Shown here: positions 1-10,810 of the stretch, piece by piece | How positions within the stretch are numbered: position 1 is the stretch's first letter | Layout of the letters: every line of letters begins with the position of its first letter | Assembly: GCA_949825065.1 (NCBI GenBank) | Contig: OX463856.1 | Location: 12,461,238-12,525,237 of the forward strand | Direction of reading: 5' to 3' | Length of the DNA stretch: 64,000 bases | Source: Odontocerum albicorne | Lineage: Eukaryota; Arthropoda; Insecta; Trichoptera; Odontoceridae | Position numbers and translations under genes: made by a program | The notes under the pieces: model-generated | Told to the model about the DNA's origin: nothing | Database searches by the model: none | What the model saw: the letters and a program-made list of their open reading frames with translations, nothing else

Positions 1-1235
1 TTTCTCCAGTCCACCCTGTCAAAAGACTTTTCTAGGTCTATAAAAGCCATGTATGTGTCTTTGCCTTTCTTTACTCTCTTTTCCAGTATAAGTCTCAGAC
101 TTAAAATTGCATCCCTTGTGCCTGTACCTCTTCTAAAGCCAAATTAATCTTCCGACAGCACATTTTCAATTTTCGTTTCTACTTTTTTCATAATTATATT
201 TGTCAGTATCTTTGTTGCATGCAATATAAGACTCAAGGTCCTATATTGCTCGCATTTAGTTGTTCCGGGTTTCTTTGGTAATGTTTTTATTAGGCATTTG
301 GTAAAAGCCTTAGGTATTTCTCCCGTGTCATATATTCTGCAGACAAGTCTGTATAGTGTGTCAAGTGTACCGCTGCCTGCACATTTACGCAGTTCCGATG
401 GGATATTGTCTCTTCCAGGTGCTTTGTTGTCCTTCAATCTTGAGATAGCATTATCAAATTCACATCTCAGAATGGCATCTCCATTATTTTCTACATCCGC
501 TTCTGCTTCTAAAGCATCATTTTCTGTGATTACACTCTCTCCTTTGAGAGTTCGTCCAGATATTCTTTCCATCTTTTAACAATCATTTCGTCCTCAAAAA
601 GGACTTTCCAATATTGATCCTGGATGGCACCTCTTGTCTTGGTTCTACCATTGAAAAAAATCTTTATTTAAGAGTATGCTGTCTCCAGCTTTCTCTGTTC
701 AATATCTCTGTTTATTTTCAGACACTTTTCCTGTAAATAGTTCTCCTTTGCTTTTCTGGAATATTCTGTATTATCTCTTTCCCTCTTCCGTTGTAGAGTT
801 TTTCAGCAATCTTCTCTCTGTAATCATTTCCAGGATATCGTCTGTGATCCATACTTTCCTGGCTTGCGGTCTTACTCTTGCTATTTCCTCGTTTACTGCT
901 GTGCTTATTCTATATTTTATCCTTTCCCACACTTTGTCTACATCGTCATTGTTATCAAAATCACATACCAATGTTTTTTCCTCATATCTCTTTCTTGTTT
1001 CTCCCTCTTTTAACAGCTTAATATTCCATTTACTTCCATTCTTCTTTTTAAGTTTCTTGTATTTGAGTGCGCTCTCTGCTATCACCATATTGTGATCGCT
1101 GTCTATATCAGGGCTTCCATAATTTCTACAGTCTTTTATTTGGTTTCTATAGCGTTCTCGAGTAAGAATATAGTAAATCTGCGATCTATGTCTATATCCT
1201 GGGGTCTTCCAAGTATATCAGCGTCTGTAATGATG
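1..1235 (-). pseudogene. LINE ORF2 remnant: end of endonuclease, linker, start of reverse transcriptase
   Basis: Read on the minus strand from about 1235 down to 1. The end of an APE-type endonuclease comes first (GSPDIDSDHNMV, about 1115-1080), then the basic linker (771-1088). The N-terminal reverse transcriptase follows (144-572), with LKDNKAPGRDNIPSELRKCA, then FGFRRGTGTRDA and AFIDLEKSFDRVDW, the motif A region, running off the window edge. The frame is broken between about 572 and 771, and a TAA interrupts SED/FGF near 146, so this is a dead copy. Motif order is that of an endonuclease-type non-LTR retrotransposon (RTE-like is my inference). The rest of the RT lies outside the window. 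No host function is implied. Confidence 0.88.
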
Positions 1236-1325
1236 CAAGAACCATGAACAATTTATTTCTTGTTGATCTAGGTTAACATATTAATCATTGTGCGTTATGA
1301 AAAAACTATGTAGTATGAAGACGAG

Positions 1326-2029
1326 TTAAGGAGGTATTCTACTCTAGAAATTGAAAAAAAATAGTTTTTTTGCATATTCTTAAAGTTTAGACCATTAAAA
1401 ATATGTTCTCAAAAAAAAATTTTAAATCTCAATATTTGTGAAGTTATAACTATAAATGATGCAGCAATTACGCCACACTGGAATGACTCAGACAATAATC
1501 TCAAAACTTTAAATGCGTTTTTCTCGAAACTACTTTTTTCTATCTGGTCGACATAAAATCTCAAGTTTAGTACAACCGATTGCCTTTAAATTTGCTATAA
1601 AACTTTAATAAATATTTTTGTAGCGTCTTAACCCTGGAAAATTCAAAATGATTATTTTTACTATTTAAAAAAAAATTAAAAATTTGTAAAAAAAAAGAGT
1701 AAAAAAATTTTTTTTTCAGACAGCCGTAATTTTACAATTTTTTTTTTGGTACCAAATATACTAACATTATTTTTTATTAAGAAACTGGGTATAATTTTTG
1801 TTTCAAATTTACGAAAAGGTTCCAATCATGTCGACCAGCTTACCCTCTTTTTTTACATGATAACATCTTGAATTTTAAATATTTTTTTAAAATTTTTTTT
1901 GCACATTCTCAAATTATCAATAAACAAATTTAAAAAAGTTTATCGGAAAAATATTTTTTGTTTTTTTTTATTTAGTGTGAAAAAAAAAACGCCCGAAATT
2001 TACACCTTAAGAGTAGAATACTCCCTTAA
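1326..2029. mobile_element. TTAA-flanked MITE, piggyBac-type ends
   Basis: The termini are inverted repeats: GGAGGTATTCTACTCT after TTAA at 1326-1329, and AGAGTAGAATACTCCC before TTAA at 2026-2029. The 696 bp between is non-coding, with long A and T runs. Exact TTAA at both edges is the piggyBac target-site signature. I see no transposase, so it is a non-autonomous element. It is unrelated in its ends to the piggyBac at 3038. Confidence 0.75.
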
Positions 2030-3037
2030 ACACAAAACTAACTGACAAATTATATCTACTAACATTCCCATACATTTGAGGTTTAATTTCCGGAAGAGCT
2101 TTTTATGTTTTCCAAAGCTTCTTTTGTGAAGGCAACATGAAAAAAGTTTTAAGCTCTACAGGAAGAAAGTATTTAGTAATTTTATTTATTCTATAGAGAA
2201 ACCGGTTTAGGACTTAAATTATTAGGAGTTGTCTTAACAGACTAACTACCGGGGTAACTACAGTTTGAATACCCCTTAAAAGAGAACAAAACAGTAACTC
2301 AGGAAAAGAGAGAATATTTTCTTTCTAAGTAACAAATAACTCGATAATAGTACAGAAATCGATAGTTGAAGCTAAACTATTTGAACACATTATTTTGTTC
2401 ATTCAGAAAGATGGTTTATAAAATGTATTTACCAATTGAAGCATTTCAAGGTAAGATATGCGGTAGAAAATGAGAACGTTGCGTATAATTTGTGAAAAAC
2501 ACAATGTATTATATAATACAAAAAGGCATAAGGACATAAAAAAAGCAACTGTATTGAAAAACAATGCAAAACTTTACGAAAAAAAAATCGAGATGGATTG
2601 ACCACATAAAAATAATGAACAGTGAATATTTTAAAACAATGCTATATATTTGCCTTACATTTTACATATGAAAACTCACATTTACATTTCAAAACTACTT
2701 CAACATACTCTTAACATATATAAAACGCATTCACAAAGAAAAGTCCGGACGCTTTCAGCCTCCTTAAAACTTTTTGGCATTTCGTTAAAAATGTTGAAAC
2801 CTTTGTAGTATGGATTGTTTTGGTTTTTTAAGGGATGCCGTAAATCCTGATGACTTCTCGTGGGATAATTATGGGCTTCCTTATTACTATATATATAATA
2901 TTTTTGGGTATACTATAGCAACAAGTTATTATATAACAAATACTCGTACAGACTGAGATATTAAAAATTATACATGGTTTTATCGTGCACATATCTTGGT
3001 TACAAAACTTGTCATTTATTCTTGTTTTTATTGAAAT
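2030..3037. other. AT-rich spacer, no feature recognised
   Basis: About 1 kb of AT-rich sequence without a coding frame of note or a repeat I can match elsewhere in the window. Confidence 0.5.
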
Positions 3038-4861
3038 TTAACCCCTTACCGCATACTGGCTCATATATGATCCAAAATAATCTTTCGCCATAAAAAACAA
3101 CAAAATAATAAAATATTTCTTGCTTCTGGCAATAATACTAAAGTTTTATCTATGATCCGCGTTACTAGTTGTCAAACTTCTTGCTAGATGTCTCTGGTTG
3201 TACTAGATGTGCGTTCGACTGTTTTCAACTGTCGGTTTATGATTTTCTGTACAAACGTGATATTCAAAAGTGTTTTTTTTTTAGTTTTTTGTTTGTAAAA
3301 CGCTATAAAAAATTATATTACACTGGTTTAATATTATTTTCATTGAGTAAGTAATAAAATGATCACTTTTATATAAAATTATGGATAATATTGTGTAAAA
3401 TGATTTTGGTCCATATATGGTCCATCATGCAGTTAGTCATAATTTTTGCACATACTGTCAAATAAGTTGTAAAATGCCAATAACCAAGTTAAGTGTATTT
3501 TTATCGATTTTAATAATTTTTTTTGATATGGACGCTCGTAAATTCTACAACACTACAAAATATGCAAGAGAAATACCAAACAATGGTATTGACAGCGAGG
3601 ATGATGTGTCAGATAATGAGGATTACCCCCAAATGAGTACTCCCAAAAATGTAATTATTCCAGAAAGCGATGAGAGCAGTTCTGATGAAGAAAACGAAGT
3701 CCAAGAAGCTCCTTCAACTTCTGCTACCAAGAAGTTTGTGTGGAGAAGTCGAAATATGTGTAAATCACCAATGATATTGCATTTTTGGGAGATCTAGAGT
3801 TTCCAAAAGACTTTGACGATATAGATTCTCCTGTTCAATTTTTTAAATATTTTTTTGAAGACGACATCTTGGAACAGATAGTTTTGGAATCACGGTTGTA
3901 CTCGACAAACCAAAGACCAGACAAACCAATCTCACTGTCGAAAAATGATATAGAACAATTCATTGGAATATGTATGATGATGTCTATAGTACAGTTACCC
4001 TCTACACGTCATTATTGGAATTCGGTTTCGTGGTTTGATAATAAAACTGTTAGTCTGCTTTCCACATATGTTGGATCATTGCCCATTCAACAAGCGAGCA
4101 GATTTATAAGGAAGGAAAAAGTAAGGAAACAAATTCCATGCCCTGAAGCAGTCACGGTTTATAATAAGTACATGGGTGGCGTAGATCTCTTAGATTCAAT
4201 GTTGGGGTATTACCGGATTATAATTAGGTCCAACAAATGGTACATGAAAATATTTTTTCATATGATAGATTTGGTGACAGTAAACAGCTGGTTGCTGTTC
4301 CGAAAAAGGAATGATTTTTATATGCCCTTAGTTGACTTCAAGCTAGCCGTAGCTGCCTTAATAAAATGCGGAAAACCTAATTTAGGGATAAAGAGAGGAA
4401 GACTTAGCCAATTTGATTTGGAAAGTCGAATTGCAGAAAAAAATTAAGGCAAGGTCCCAAAGCAGAAATGCCGCAAACGGATGTGCGGTTAGATAAAACT
4501 GACCATTTGCCAATTTGGAACACAGACCGTCAGAGGTGTAAGTACCCAGATTGTACATGACGATCTTTTGTCATCTGCGAAAAATGCAAAATAAACTTAT
4601 GTCTGAATAAAGACAGGAATTGCTTTACAAATTTTCATGAAGAATAGTGGTTTTCGTTTCCAAGCCATGTCATGTACTCCAGTATTTTTTTTACTACAAC
4701 TGCATGGCGTGCCAGATTTGGACCAAAATATTTTTTTGTATTTTATATAGGTAAAAATAAATTATTTGAAAAATAAAAAAATACGTGTCTTTTTTTTTCA
4801 TCATTTACACATCATATATTTTTTTTACCAATTTAAAAAAAATCATGCAGTAAGGGGTTAA
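3038..4861 (+). mobile_element. piggyBac-family transposon, internally deleted
   Basis: TTAA duplications lie at 3038-3041 and 4858-4861. Terminal inverted repeats are CCCCTTACCGCAT at the left and, read inward from the right, CCCCTTACTGCAT. The element carries a damaged transposase (3528-4649). Both ends and both TTAA sites are intact, so the copy could in principle still be recognised by a related active transposase. Confidence 0.9.
3528..4649 (+). pseudogene. piggyBac transposase, catalytic core deleted
   Basis: The probable start is MDARKFYN at 3528. An acidic serine-rich N-terminus follows (DESSSDEENEVQEAP). A one-base frame change near 3785-3797 leads into the N-terminal DDE region (PSTRHYWNS). 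At about 4025 the reading jumps in frame to WFDNKTVSLLSTYVG, which in full-length relatives lies roughly 250 residues further on. The first two catalytic aspartates are therefore missing. The third survives in YMGGVDLLDSMLGYYR (about 4168). A second frame change occurs near 4447. A C-terminal cysteine-rich zinc-binding tail (CKYPDC, CEKCKINLC) ends at 4649, interrupted by one TGA. It cannot encode an active enzyme. Confidence 0.9.
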
Positions 4862-5519
4862 AATAGTCCGTATTCTTTTATTCTGTATAATTTGTTAAGA
4901 AATTAAACTTTTCCTCAATTGAGTTTCATTCCTCAGAAAAAGAACACGTGAATAATAATTAAGATGTGGTGCTTTTATTATATCACATACTAATCTGATT
5001 GAACTTCGACATAACTTATTTTTATGAGAAATCCTATCTAATTTGTCAATTTTCAGTTACAAATTCAGTAATATGATAGAGGTTTGAATGCTAATTATGA
5101 ATCATTCCCAAATATGTTATATAGTACTATACACTTCCTCTAAAGCTCAATAATTTAAAGTCATTTTGCTGTTTTCACCATTCTGAATTTGACTTCACAC
5201 TATCGTAAATTTGGTTTCATGAACATTATTTTTCATTATTATTTTGACTTTGGGAGATGGCGTGAGTTTTGTCATGAATGCTAGGCCAACTCTGTTTGAG
5301 TAACTAGACGGGAGTTTAAAAAAATGATTTTAATTTAAATAACCATTAAAAAGATATATTTTTCGTAATTATTGTGTTTTTCATACATTAAAAACCTGAT
5401 TTGGAAGTTTTTTGAAAATATATTTCTCCTTTATTTTAGACCAATTATACCATAATTACAAATTAGATTTTTTTAATATTTATTATTTTTAAATGATATA
5501 TGACGACTAATACTGTATG
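4862..5519. other. AT-rich spacer, no feature recognised
   Basis: I see no coding frame, tandem array or repeat matched elsewhere in the window. Confidence 0.5.
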
Positions 5520-5904
5520 ACATACATCTGAAAGATGAGAAATTGCACCAAGTTGAGGAATTTTGCTATTCGGTAGTATATTCCCAGATGATTGAATAGT
5601 TAATAGGGATATCGAACGGCGTGTAGTGTTAGGAAACCAAGTCAATGATACACTCAAATATTTATACTCACACCGCACAGTATTAAAACCTACAAATATG
5701 ATAGATACAATAGTATTTTTGTGTCTGGGAGTGAAACGTGAACGTGAAAAAAGACTGAGAGGCGCCGAATGAATGATGTAGAGATGCGTGCATTAAGAAA
5801 AATATATTGAGTGACAATGTATAATTGAATACGGAATGAAGTGATGGGATGAATGTGAACTTAAGGCCGATGTTGCAATTTATTTGATTAAACACTGTTT
5901 ATTC

Positions 5905-5972
5905 CACTTAATGTAACGGTATTACCCTACCGGTTTCAAAGTTTTCACTTCATCATTAGGGGAGCACAAACA
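5905..5972 (-). ncRNA. Candidate hammerhead-ribozyme-like motif (left arm)
   Basis: Read on the minus strand: CTAATGA (5953-5959, with A where the core needs G), a perfect stem GAAGT-GAAA-ACTTT, then GAAA (5934-5937), CCGGTA and GGG. The GGG can pair with CCC just upstream of the core. The stem II sequence differs from the other copies but keeps pairing. The core substitution predicts loss of cleavage in this copy. Confidence 0.4.
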
Positions 5973-5980
5973 AGAGTCTT

Positions 5981-6045
5981 GTTTGTGCTCCCCTGATGAT
6001 GAGGGGAAAACCTTGAAGCCGGTAAGGTTATACCGTTACATAAAG
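5981..6045 (+). ncRNA. Candidate hammerhead-ribozyme-like motif (right arm)
   Basis: CTGATGA lies at 5993-5999. A short stem-loop GAGGG-GAAA-ACCTT follows at 6001-6014, then GAAG (6015-6018) and CCGGTA. CCC (5990-5992) could pair with the bases after GTA. In the hammerhead consensus the order is CUGAUGA, stem II, GAAA, stem III ending in UH, then stem I. Here GAAG replaces GAAA and the first stem I base is A, so this copy is probably weak or dead. Assignment rests on motif order and on comparison with the other two copies. Confidence 0.4.
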
Positions 6046-6772
6046 TGAAAAAAAACAGTGTTTAATCAAATAAATTACAATGCATTTAAACCTTATCAAT
6101 GTTAATGCCTTAACTATAAATGACATATGATATAAGGCTGATGGGTTAATTAAGATGAATAAGAATACGTTGAGATGGTTTGGGCATGTAAAATGAATGA
6201 ATGAAAAAGGACTTACAAAACAGATATACGTATACAGTGTATACGTGAATGGAAGGTATTTGAGAGGAAGACCAAGGAAAGTATAGTTTGATCAAGTAAA
6301 TTATATTTAGAAATAAGGAAACGAAAAAAAGCAGATAAATTGTCGGGGTTATATGAGAAGGTGTACAGATGTGCAAGAGGCTATGGATATGTGTTGAGTT
6401 GGAAAGTATAGCGCTCTGTCCTCTCTGTCTACCCCCAACAGTTGCCTTAATGATATGTATGTATGTACACTGTATGAATACTAACTTTTTTATTTAAGTT
6501 TTTCAAAGCCAGTAAACATACCATATGGTAATGCTAAGGACTTATTCTACCATGCGACTTATACTTTTACTACTGGAAAGGCAATTTGTACAACAAATGA
6601 AATATTTATTATTCATGTTTTTTTTTTCAAATAAATAAAATAACATATGAAAAAAATATTTTTAATATACGTGGTTCGTCCAGAAAGTAAAGAAAGTTTT
6701 GGCATAACTAAATAAAAACAAAAGATATCAGCATAATCAGGCACTTTATTTACGAAGTCACAGTACCTTACT

Positions 6773-7452
6773 CTATATTTCAATGTAGTCGCCATAGCTG
6801 TGAAGGCACTTAATGTAACGTGGAACCAATTTTTCAATTCCGATATTATACTCTTCTACCGCCAAAGATTTGAGCCAAGATGTCACTTCTTGTTTGAGGT
6901 CTTTATCGTTTGCGAACTGTTTTCCACCCAAAAAATCCTTTTGTTTCGGGAATAAGTGAAAATCACTTGGTGCCAAGTCAGGGCTGTAAGGAAGATGTCC
7001 AAAAATTTCCCACTTAAGACGTTGAAGTTCTCGCTGTATTCGTGCTGATGCATGAGGCTGTGCATTGTCATGAATAAAAACCACCTTTCCCGACAACAGT
7101 CCACGTCTCATGTTTTGGATGGCGCGTCTAAGTCGTTGAAGAGTTTCACAATAGGCTTCTGAGTTTATTGTGTGTCCTCTTGGCATAAACTCCACGTGGA
7201 TCAAATCCTTTTTGTCACAAAAAACTTTTCCCATCACTTTTCTGGTGTTGAGATTCGGTTTTTCTTTTTCGAGCACACATTTTTTGTAGCCAAGGTGCTC
7301 TGACACTATTTCATGTAGGAGAGATCGTGAAATTTATGGGAAAGATTCATGTACTGTGCTTAAAGTTGCCTATAAATGTTGATAGACCGAACATTTTTTG
7401 CATTCAGAAAACGAATGACATTACGCACTTCACATTTGGCGGGATTTTCTAT
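6773..7452 (-). pseudogene. mariner transposase, at least two internal deletions
   Basis: The N-terminal helix-turn-helix start is readable as ENPAKCEVRNVIRFLNAKN, with ATA where the family has ATG (7450-7452). The frame then collapses. A piece ISRSLLHEIVSEHLGYKK resumes near 7325 and is joined directly to EKPNLNTRKVMGKVF. This skips the segment that carries the first catalytic aspartate (TGDETW block). The second (VFIHDNAQPH) and third (YSPDLAPSDFHLF) aspartate regions are intact and spaced as in DD34D mariners. The C-terminus IEKLVPRYIKCLHSYGDYIEI is complete. The last 177 codons are open. The protein would lack an active site. Confidence 0.9.
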
Positions 7453-7600
7453 CGGGCGGATTTTCTATTTTCTATTGGCAGGATATTTGGCGCAGCCATT
7501 TTGAAAGGTTACAGAACAAAGACGCACGACCTTTCAGCAACAAAACTCGGCTCGCACTGAAGTGAGGGAAGGAGCTAACTGTTGCACATACGATCGCGGT

Positions 7601-7622
7601 GGGGGGGGGGGGGGGGGGGGGG
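7601..7622. repeat. Poly-G tract of 22 bases
   Basis: An uninterrupted G run inside the 5' untranslated part of the mariner at 6668-7672. It is very unusual in AT-rich DNA. It could form a G-quadruplex or be an assembly or sequencing artefact. Confidence 0.9.
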
Positions 7623-7672
7623 ATCAGCGCAGGGCGTGGTGTGCAATCGTTCTTTACTTTCTGGACGCGCCT

Positions 7673-8256
7673 AAAAACTAGCAAAACAATCGACAATTTT
7701 TATGTTTATTTTTATGTTTATGGTTCTCATAATAGATTGACATTTATTCCCAGCACATCTCGATTTCTTATTTTCTGGTATTTTCATGAAGTAACAGTTC
7801 ATGTCATTTTATTTTGTATCTTCTTATACTCTTTTTTGAGCAATTTAAATATAGAGCTTATTCATTTGATATGGTTGCCAGGCTCTCAATAATATCTTCA
7901 CCAAAAATAGCTCAAATATTTTTAAGGTGATTCTCTTTTAAACCCTTGAGCTGAAAAATCTGGGAAATTTCTCTCAATGTCGTCAAAATCTTCCATTATA
8001 CTGTCAGATTTTTTCCCTAAATAAAATGTCTTATGTACTATACATTCTAACTATTTGAGTTTCTAATGGGAGCTGCTTTCCATAAAAAAATCATAAATAA
8101 TATATTAATTTCCAGAATCTTCATCTGTAAGTGCCGCAGCATTGGGAGGTGCCACAAATGTTGATTTTATTATTTCCTTTATTGTCTTCTTCTTTCGATA
8201 TTTAAAAGACGTTCAATCACTCTTCCACTGTCAATTCTTTTAATGTGTTCATAATG
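7673..8256. other. Spacer, no feature recognised
   Basis: AT-rich sequence between the mariner and the SINE. No frame or repeat is supported. Confidence 0.5.
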
Positions 8257-8372
8257 ACTTCCGTGGCCTAGTTTGTAAGACGTTTTTCTCCCAGCCCGGA
8301 GGCTGCGGGTTCGGTTCTCGTTGGAGCCCAATTTTTTTTATAAAGGATTATAATCCGGTTTTTACTAAAGTT
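8257..8372 (+). repeat. SINE family S1, 5' head and part of body
   Basis: The tRNA-like head CCGTGGCCTAGTTTGTAAGAC carries an A-box-like sequence, and GGTTCGGTTCT (8308-8318) is B-box-like. A TGGAGCCCA-T-rich junction follows, then the start of the body (ATCCGGTTTTTACT). The 3' tail is missing. Confidence 0.7.
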
Positions 8373-9679
8373 ATCTTACATATCTTTCTGGTTGTTCGAA
8401 AAATATTGTCAATGGTAATAAGCGCTCTAGGTATACAACGAAAATGTAATACAGTACAATATAATAATAATAGTTCATTTGAACCCTGAGTTATAGTTCC
8501 CTTGAGTTGAATTTGCTGTCTCAACTGCGTTGCATAAATTGTCATTTTATTATTACGTAGCATTGAAAAAAATAATAAGTCATTCTCGCCAAACAGTGAA
8601 AGTATCTAGTGTGCACTTTGTATGAAATTATTGTCTTTGTTCTCCTTTTGTATTCGTTTTACTCATGGCTGAGCGTTGTGGATCTCTGATTATTTGAAAT
8701 TGACCAGATGATTCGTTTTTCCTCCCAGTTCTGAGCCATGATGAGTACAGCACTTAACGAGGAACTATTGTAGTTATCTCATTGATTCGATCTGTCGTCC
8801 TTGCTGGAGATCAAATGCTTGCGCCAATTTCTTTGTATGAAATTTGAAGCATTTAGGGTTCAACACTTCATATCTAAAACTTCTAGCATACGTATATATC
8901 TTTACTGTACCCTCAGCTTCCATATTTACACTAAAAAAAAACAAACACAGATAAATTTTCGGATATCTTTATACTTTTGAGTATTACAGGTTATGTCATA
9001 CTTATTTGTTTTCAAATTTCTGCATTACTCGTACAACATCCATTTCTTGAGATTAGTGCCTCGAGAGGAAATAAAGTCTCTAAGCAAAGTACTGCCAGTC
9101 AGCTGATTGAATCCGTTAACATTTAGTATTTGGGTCTGACTTATTTATTTCAAGAGTTATTTGTAGTTTTTTAATCTCTACATGATTCATAAGTTCTACA
9201 TTTTTTTCTTTATTAGCGTTTGAGGTGGTATCATCTGAAAATCTAATGTACTGAAAAAGAAAATTTATAATTTCTGTGTCTTGAACATAAATGATAACTT
9301 GTCTATCTAAACTTTGATAACTTTGATGTAATAATTTATATTTAAACACATGACAAAACTCTACCGTCACTTTAATATATAAATTAATAATAATCGAAAT
9401 TTGTGACAGCACCGAACTGGTAAAATGGCTGACGCTCTCATGTGTCATACTTGTCAAAACATATTTCATTGAAAACTTCCAAGTGAGAACTTCAAGAACA
9501 ACTTTACGAAATTTTCGTCTTTTCAGATTATTAAATGTTTATGAAACACGGGGTTGTAAGTTATCGCAGAAACTGTAAAAAAAATTTGATCGGTTTCATA
9601 TTGAAATAGTTTTGTTTCACTATAATTTTGAGATGTTTGTCACTTGAATTGTTTGTTAGAATGGCAGTTTCTCAAAAAT
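8373..9679. other. Spacer, no feature recognised
   Basis: About 1.3 kb of AT-rich sequence. I see short open frames only, none with recognisable domains. Confidence 0.5.
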
Positions 9680-9945
9680 GAAGAACTGGAAAATAATAAT
9701 GAGACCAAATATATTAAACGAGTACAGGGTAAGAAAAATAGAAAAAAATGTTAGACAAATTGTAACTATGGAACTCAGATGCAACTCTTGTAGAACTTTT
9801 GCTTCCCAGACAATTTTTTTTTTGGCCGTCTCTTCCCAGTCTCTCTCCACTCTTAAACTCACAAGATCCCATTGGAAGTAATCATGACCCTTCTGTCTTG
9901 ACCATCTTTTGTGTTGTTGGGTATGTATAATAATCTTTGTCGACC
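9680..9945 (-). pseudogene. LINE ORF2 C-terminal fragment (unassigned family)
   Basis: The minus-strand frame reads RQKGHDYFQWDLVSL, then RDWEETAKKKIVWEAKVLQE. This resembles the terminal RxxDRxxWR-type block at the end of many non-LTR reverse transcriptases. No catalytic motif is present. The assignment is by resemblance only. Confidence 0.4.
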
Positions 9946-9949
9946 GTGT

Positions 9950-10640
9950 CAAGTGACATCTACTTCCATAGTTTATTCAGGCCGATCTAAGTGACCTTAT
10001 ATTTCGAATAATTGGAAAACCATAAGTTTGTTTTGCTGTCGATAAATGTGGATTAAATGCACTCACTTCTCTATTTAATTAAAAAAAATTTTCATTTACA
10101 ACAGTTGAACTTAAAAAAACTGCTATATATTTATTTTTCGCGTCAGTAAACTTTTATCAAATATATGTCATAAGTTCTTCTTAATACATTTTAAATTTAT
10201 TTTTATCACTGGAAATTTTGATTAAATGTACCCACAAAGTTCTTCTTAATGCGTTTTTTCTAAGTATATAACAGTTGAATAAAGAAACTGCTTCATATTT
10301 CTTGCTCCTGCCAATAGAGTCTTTTGAAAAACTCAAATTATCGTCTATCAAAGTGAGCCTGGCTACACAAATCCACTCTGCATTAATCTAATATTTCCTC
10401 TCTGTGACCTTCCACGGGATAAAGTGGTCCGATCTTTGATCACATTCCCTTCAGTCACGTTTTTCCTATCCAATATTCCTACTATTTGTCTCGTAATGTC
10501 TGGCATGTTATTTAGACGCAGGGATCCTTTTTTATTTCTTGAATAACGCTGAATATAAAGAAAGAAGTATTAACATTTAAAAAAGAAACTCTATAAATAA
10601 AGTATGATTGTTGCCATTCTATATTTATTCCTCGACCTCA
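9950..10640. repeat. Diverged tandem duplication, ~170-bp unit
   Basis: The stretch from about 10042 (GATAAATGTGGATTAAATGCA) is repeated in diverged form from about 10213 (ATTTTGATTAAATGTACCCA). Both copies carry CAGTTGAA followed by AAACTGCT. The rest of the interval holds nothing I recognise. Confidence 0.4.
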
Positions 10641-10810
10641 TTATAGTCAAGGTACAAAAAGTTTGACAGTTCGTCGAAAAATGTATCAAAACCAATGAAT
10701 CACAATCTGAAAGATGAAAAAATTAACAGCATTTATAAAATAAATGTATAGACATGCCAAAAGCGAAGGATATGTGTATAATAGAATGGAGTGGTAATCT
10801 GTTCTCTCTA
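10641..10810 (+). repeat. LINE L-B 3' tail fragment
   Basis: It contains the block before the L-B 3' end: AAAGCGAAGGATATGTGT, followed by TCTGTTCTCTCTACC. It matches the end of the copies at 5.5 and 14.7 kb. Heavily degraded. Confidence 0.5.

Larger units (their letters stand above)
5873..6133. mobile_element. Palindromic (head-to-head) insertion of a hammerhead-like repeat
   Basis: It is inserted in the L-B tail and flanked by an imperfect ~10-bp duplication, AAGGCCGATG (5863-5872) and AAGGCTGATG (6134-6143). The first ~200 bp form a near-perfect inverted repeat, 5877-5975 against 5977-6075, centred on 5976 with no loop (AAACAAGA-G-TCTTGTTT). The right part (6076-6120) is single copy. It reappears together with the right arm at 54.1 kb, so the arms are two inverted copies of one repeat family. 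Confidence 0.8.
5520..6470 (+). pseudogene. LINE family L-B, 3' end of ORF2 and tail, interrupted
   Basis: Degraded C-terminal region of a non-LTR reverse transcriptase. Conserved pieces include a RWFGHV-like block near 6172-6188, GRYLRGRPRKV near 6250-6283 and the terminal cysteine-poor block before the tail. The 3' end reads into a short TATG repeat (about 6453-6466). A 261-bp insertion (5873-6133) splits it. Upstream sequence from 5520 matches the corresponding part of the copy at 57.2 kb. Many stops and indels make it a dead fragment. Confidence 0.7.
6668..7672 (-). mobile_element. mariner-like transposon with internal deletions
   Basis: Inverted ends carry CGTCCAGAAAGTAAAGAA at about 6677-6694 and its complement at about 7650-7667, close to flanking TA. 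The element is about 1.0 kb, against about 1.3 kb for a normal mariner. The shortfall matches the missing transposase segments described for 6773-7452. Confidence 0.85.

Noticed and set aside
298..1095. Plus-strand frames at 298-579 and 676-1095
   Set aside because: They are antisense to the LINE endonuclease/reverse transcriptase remnant, whose motifs are clear on the minus strand.
7599..7892. Open frame starting with a glycine run
   Set aside because: It is produced by the poly-G tract and lies antisense to the mariner leader.
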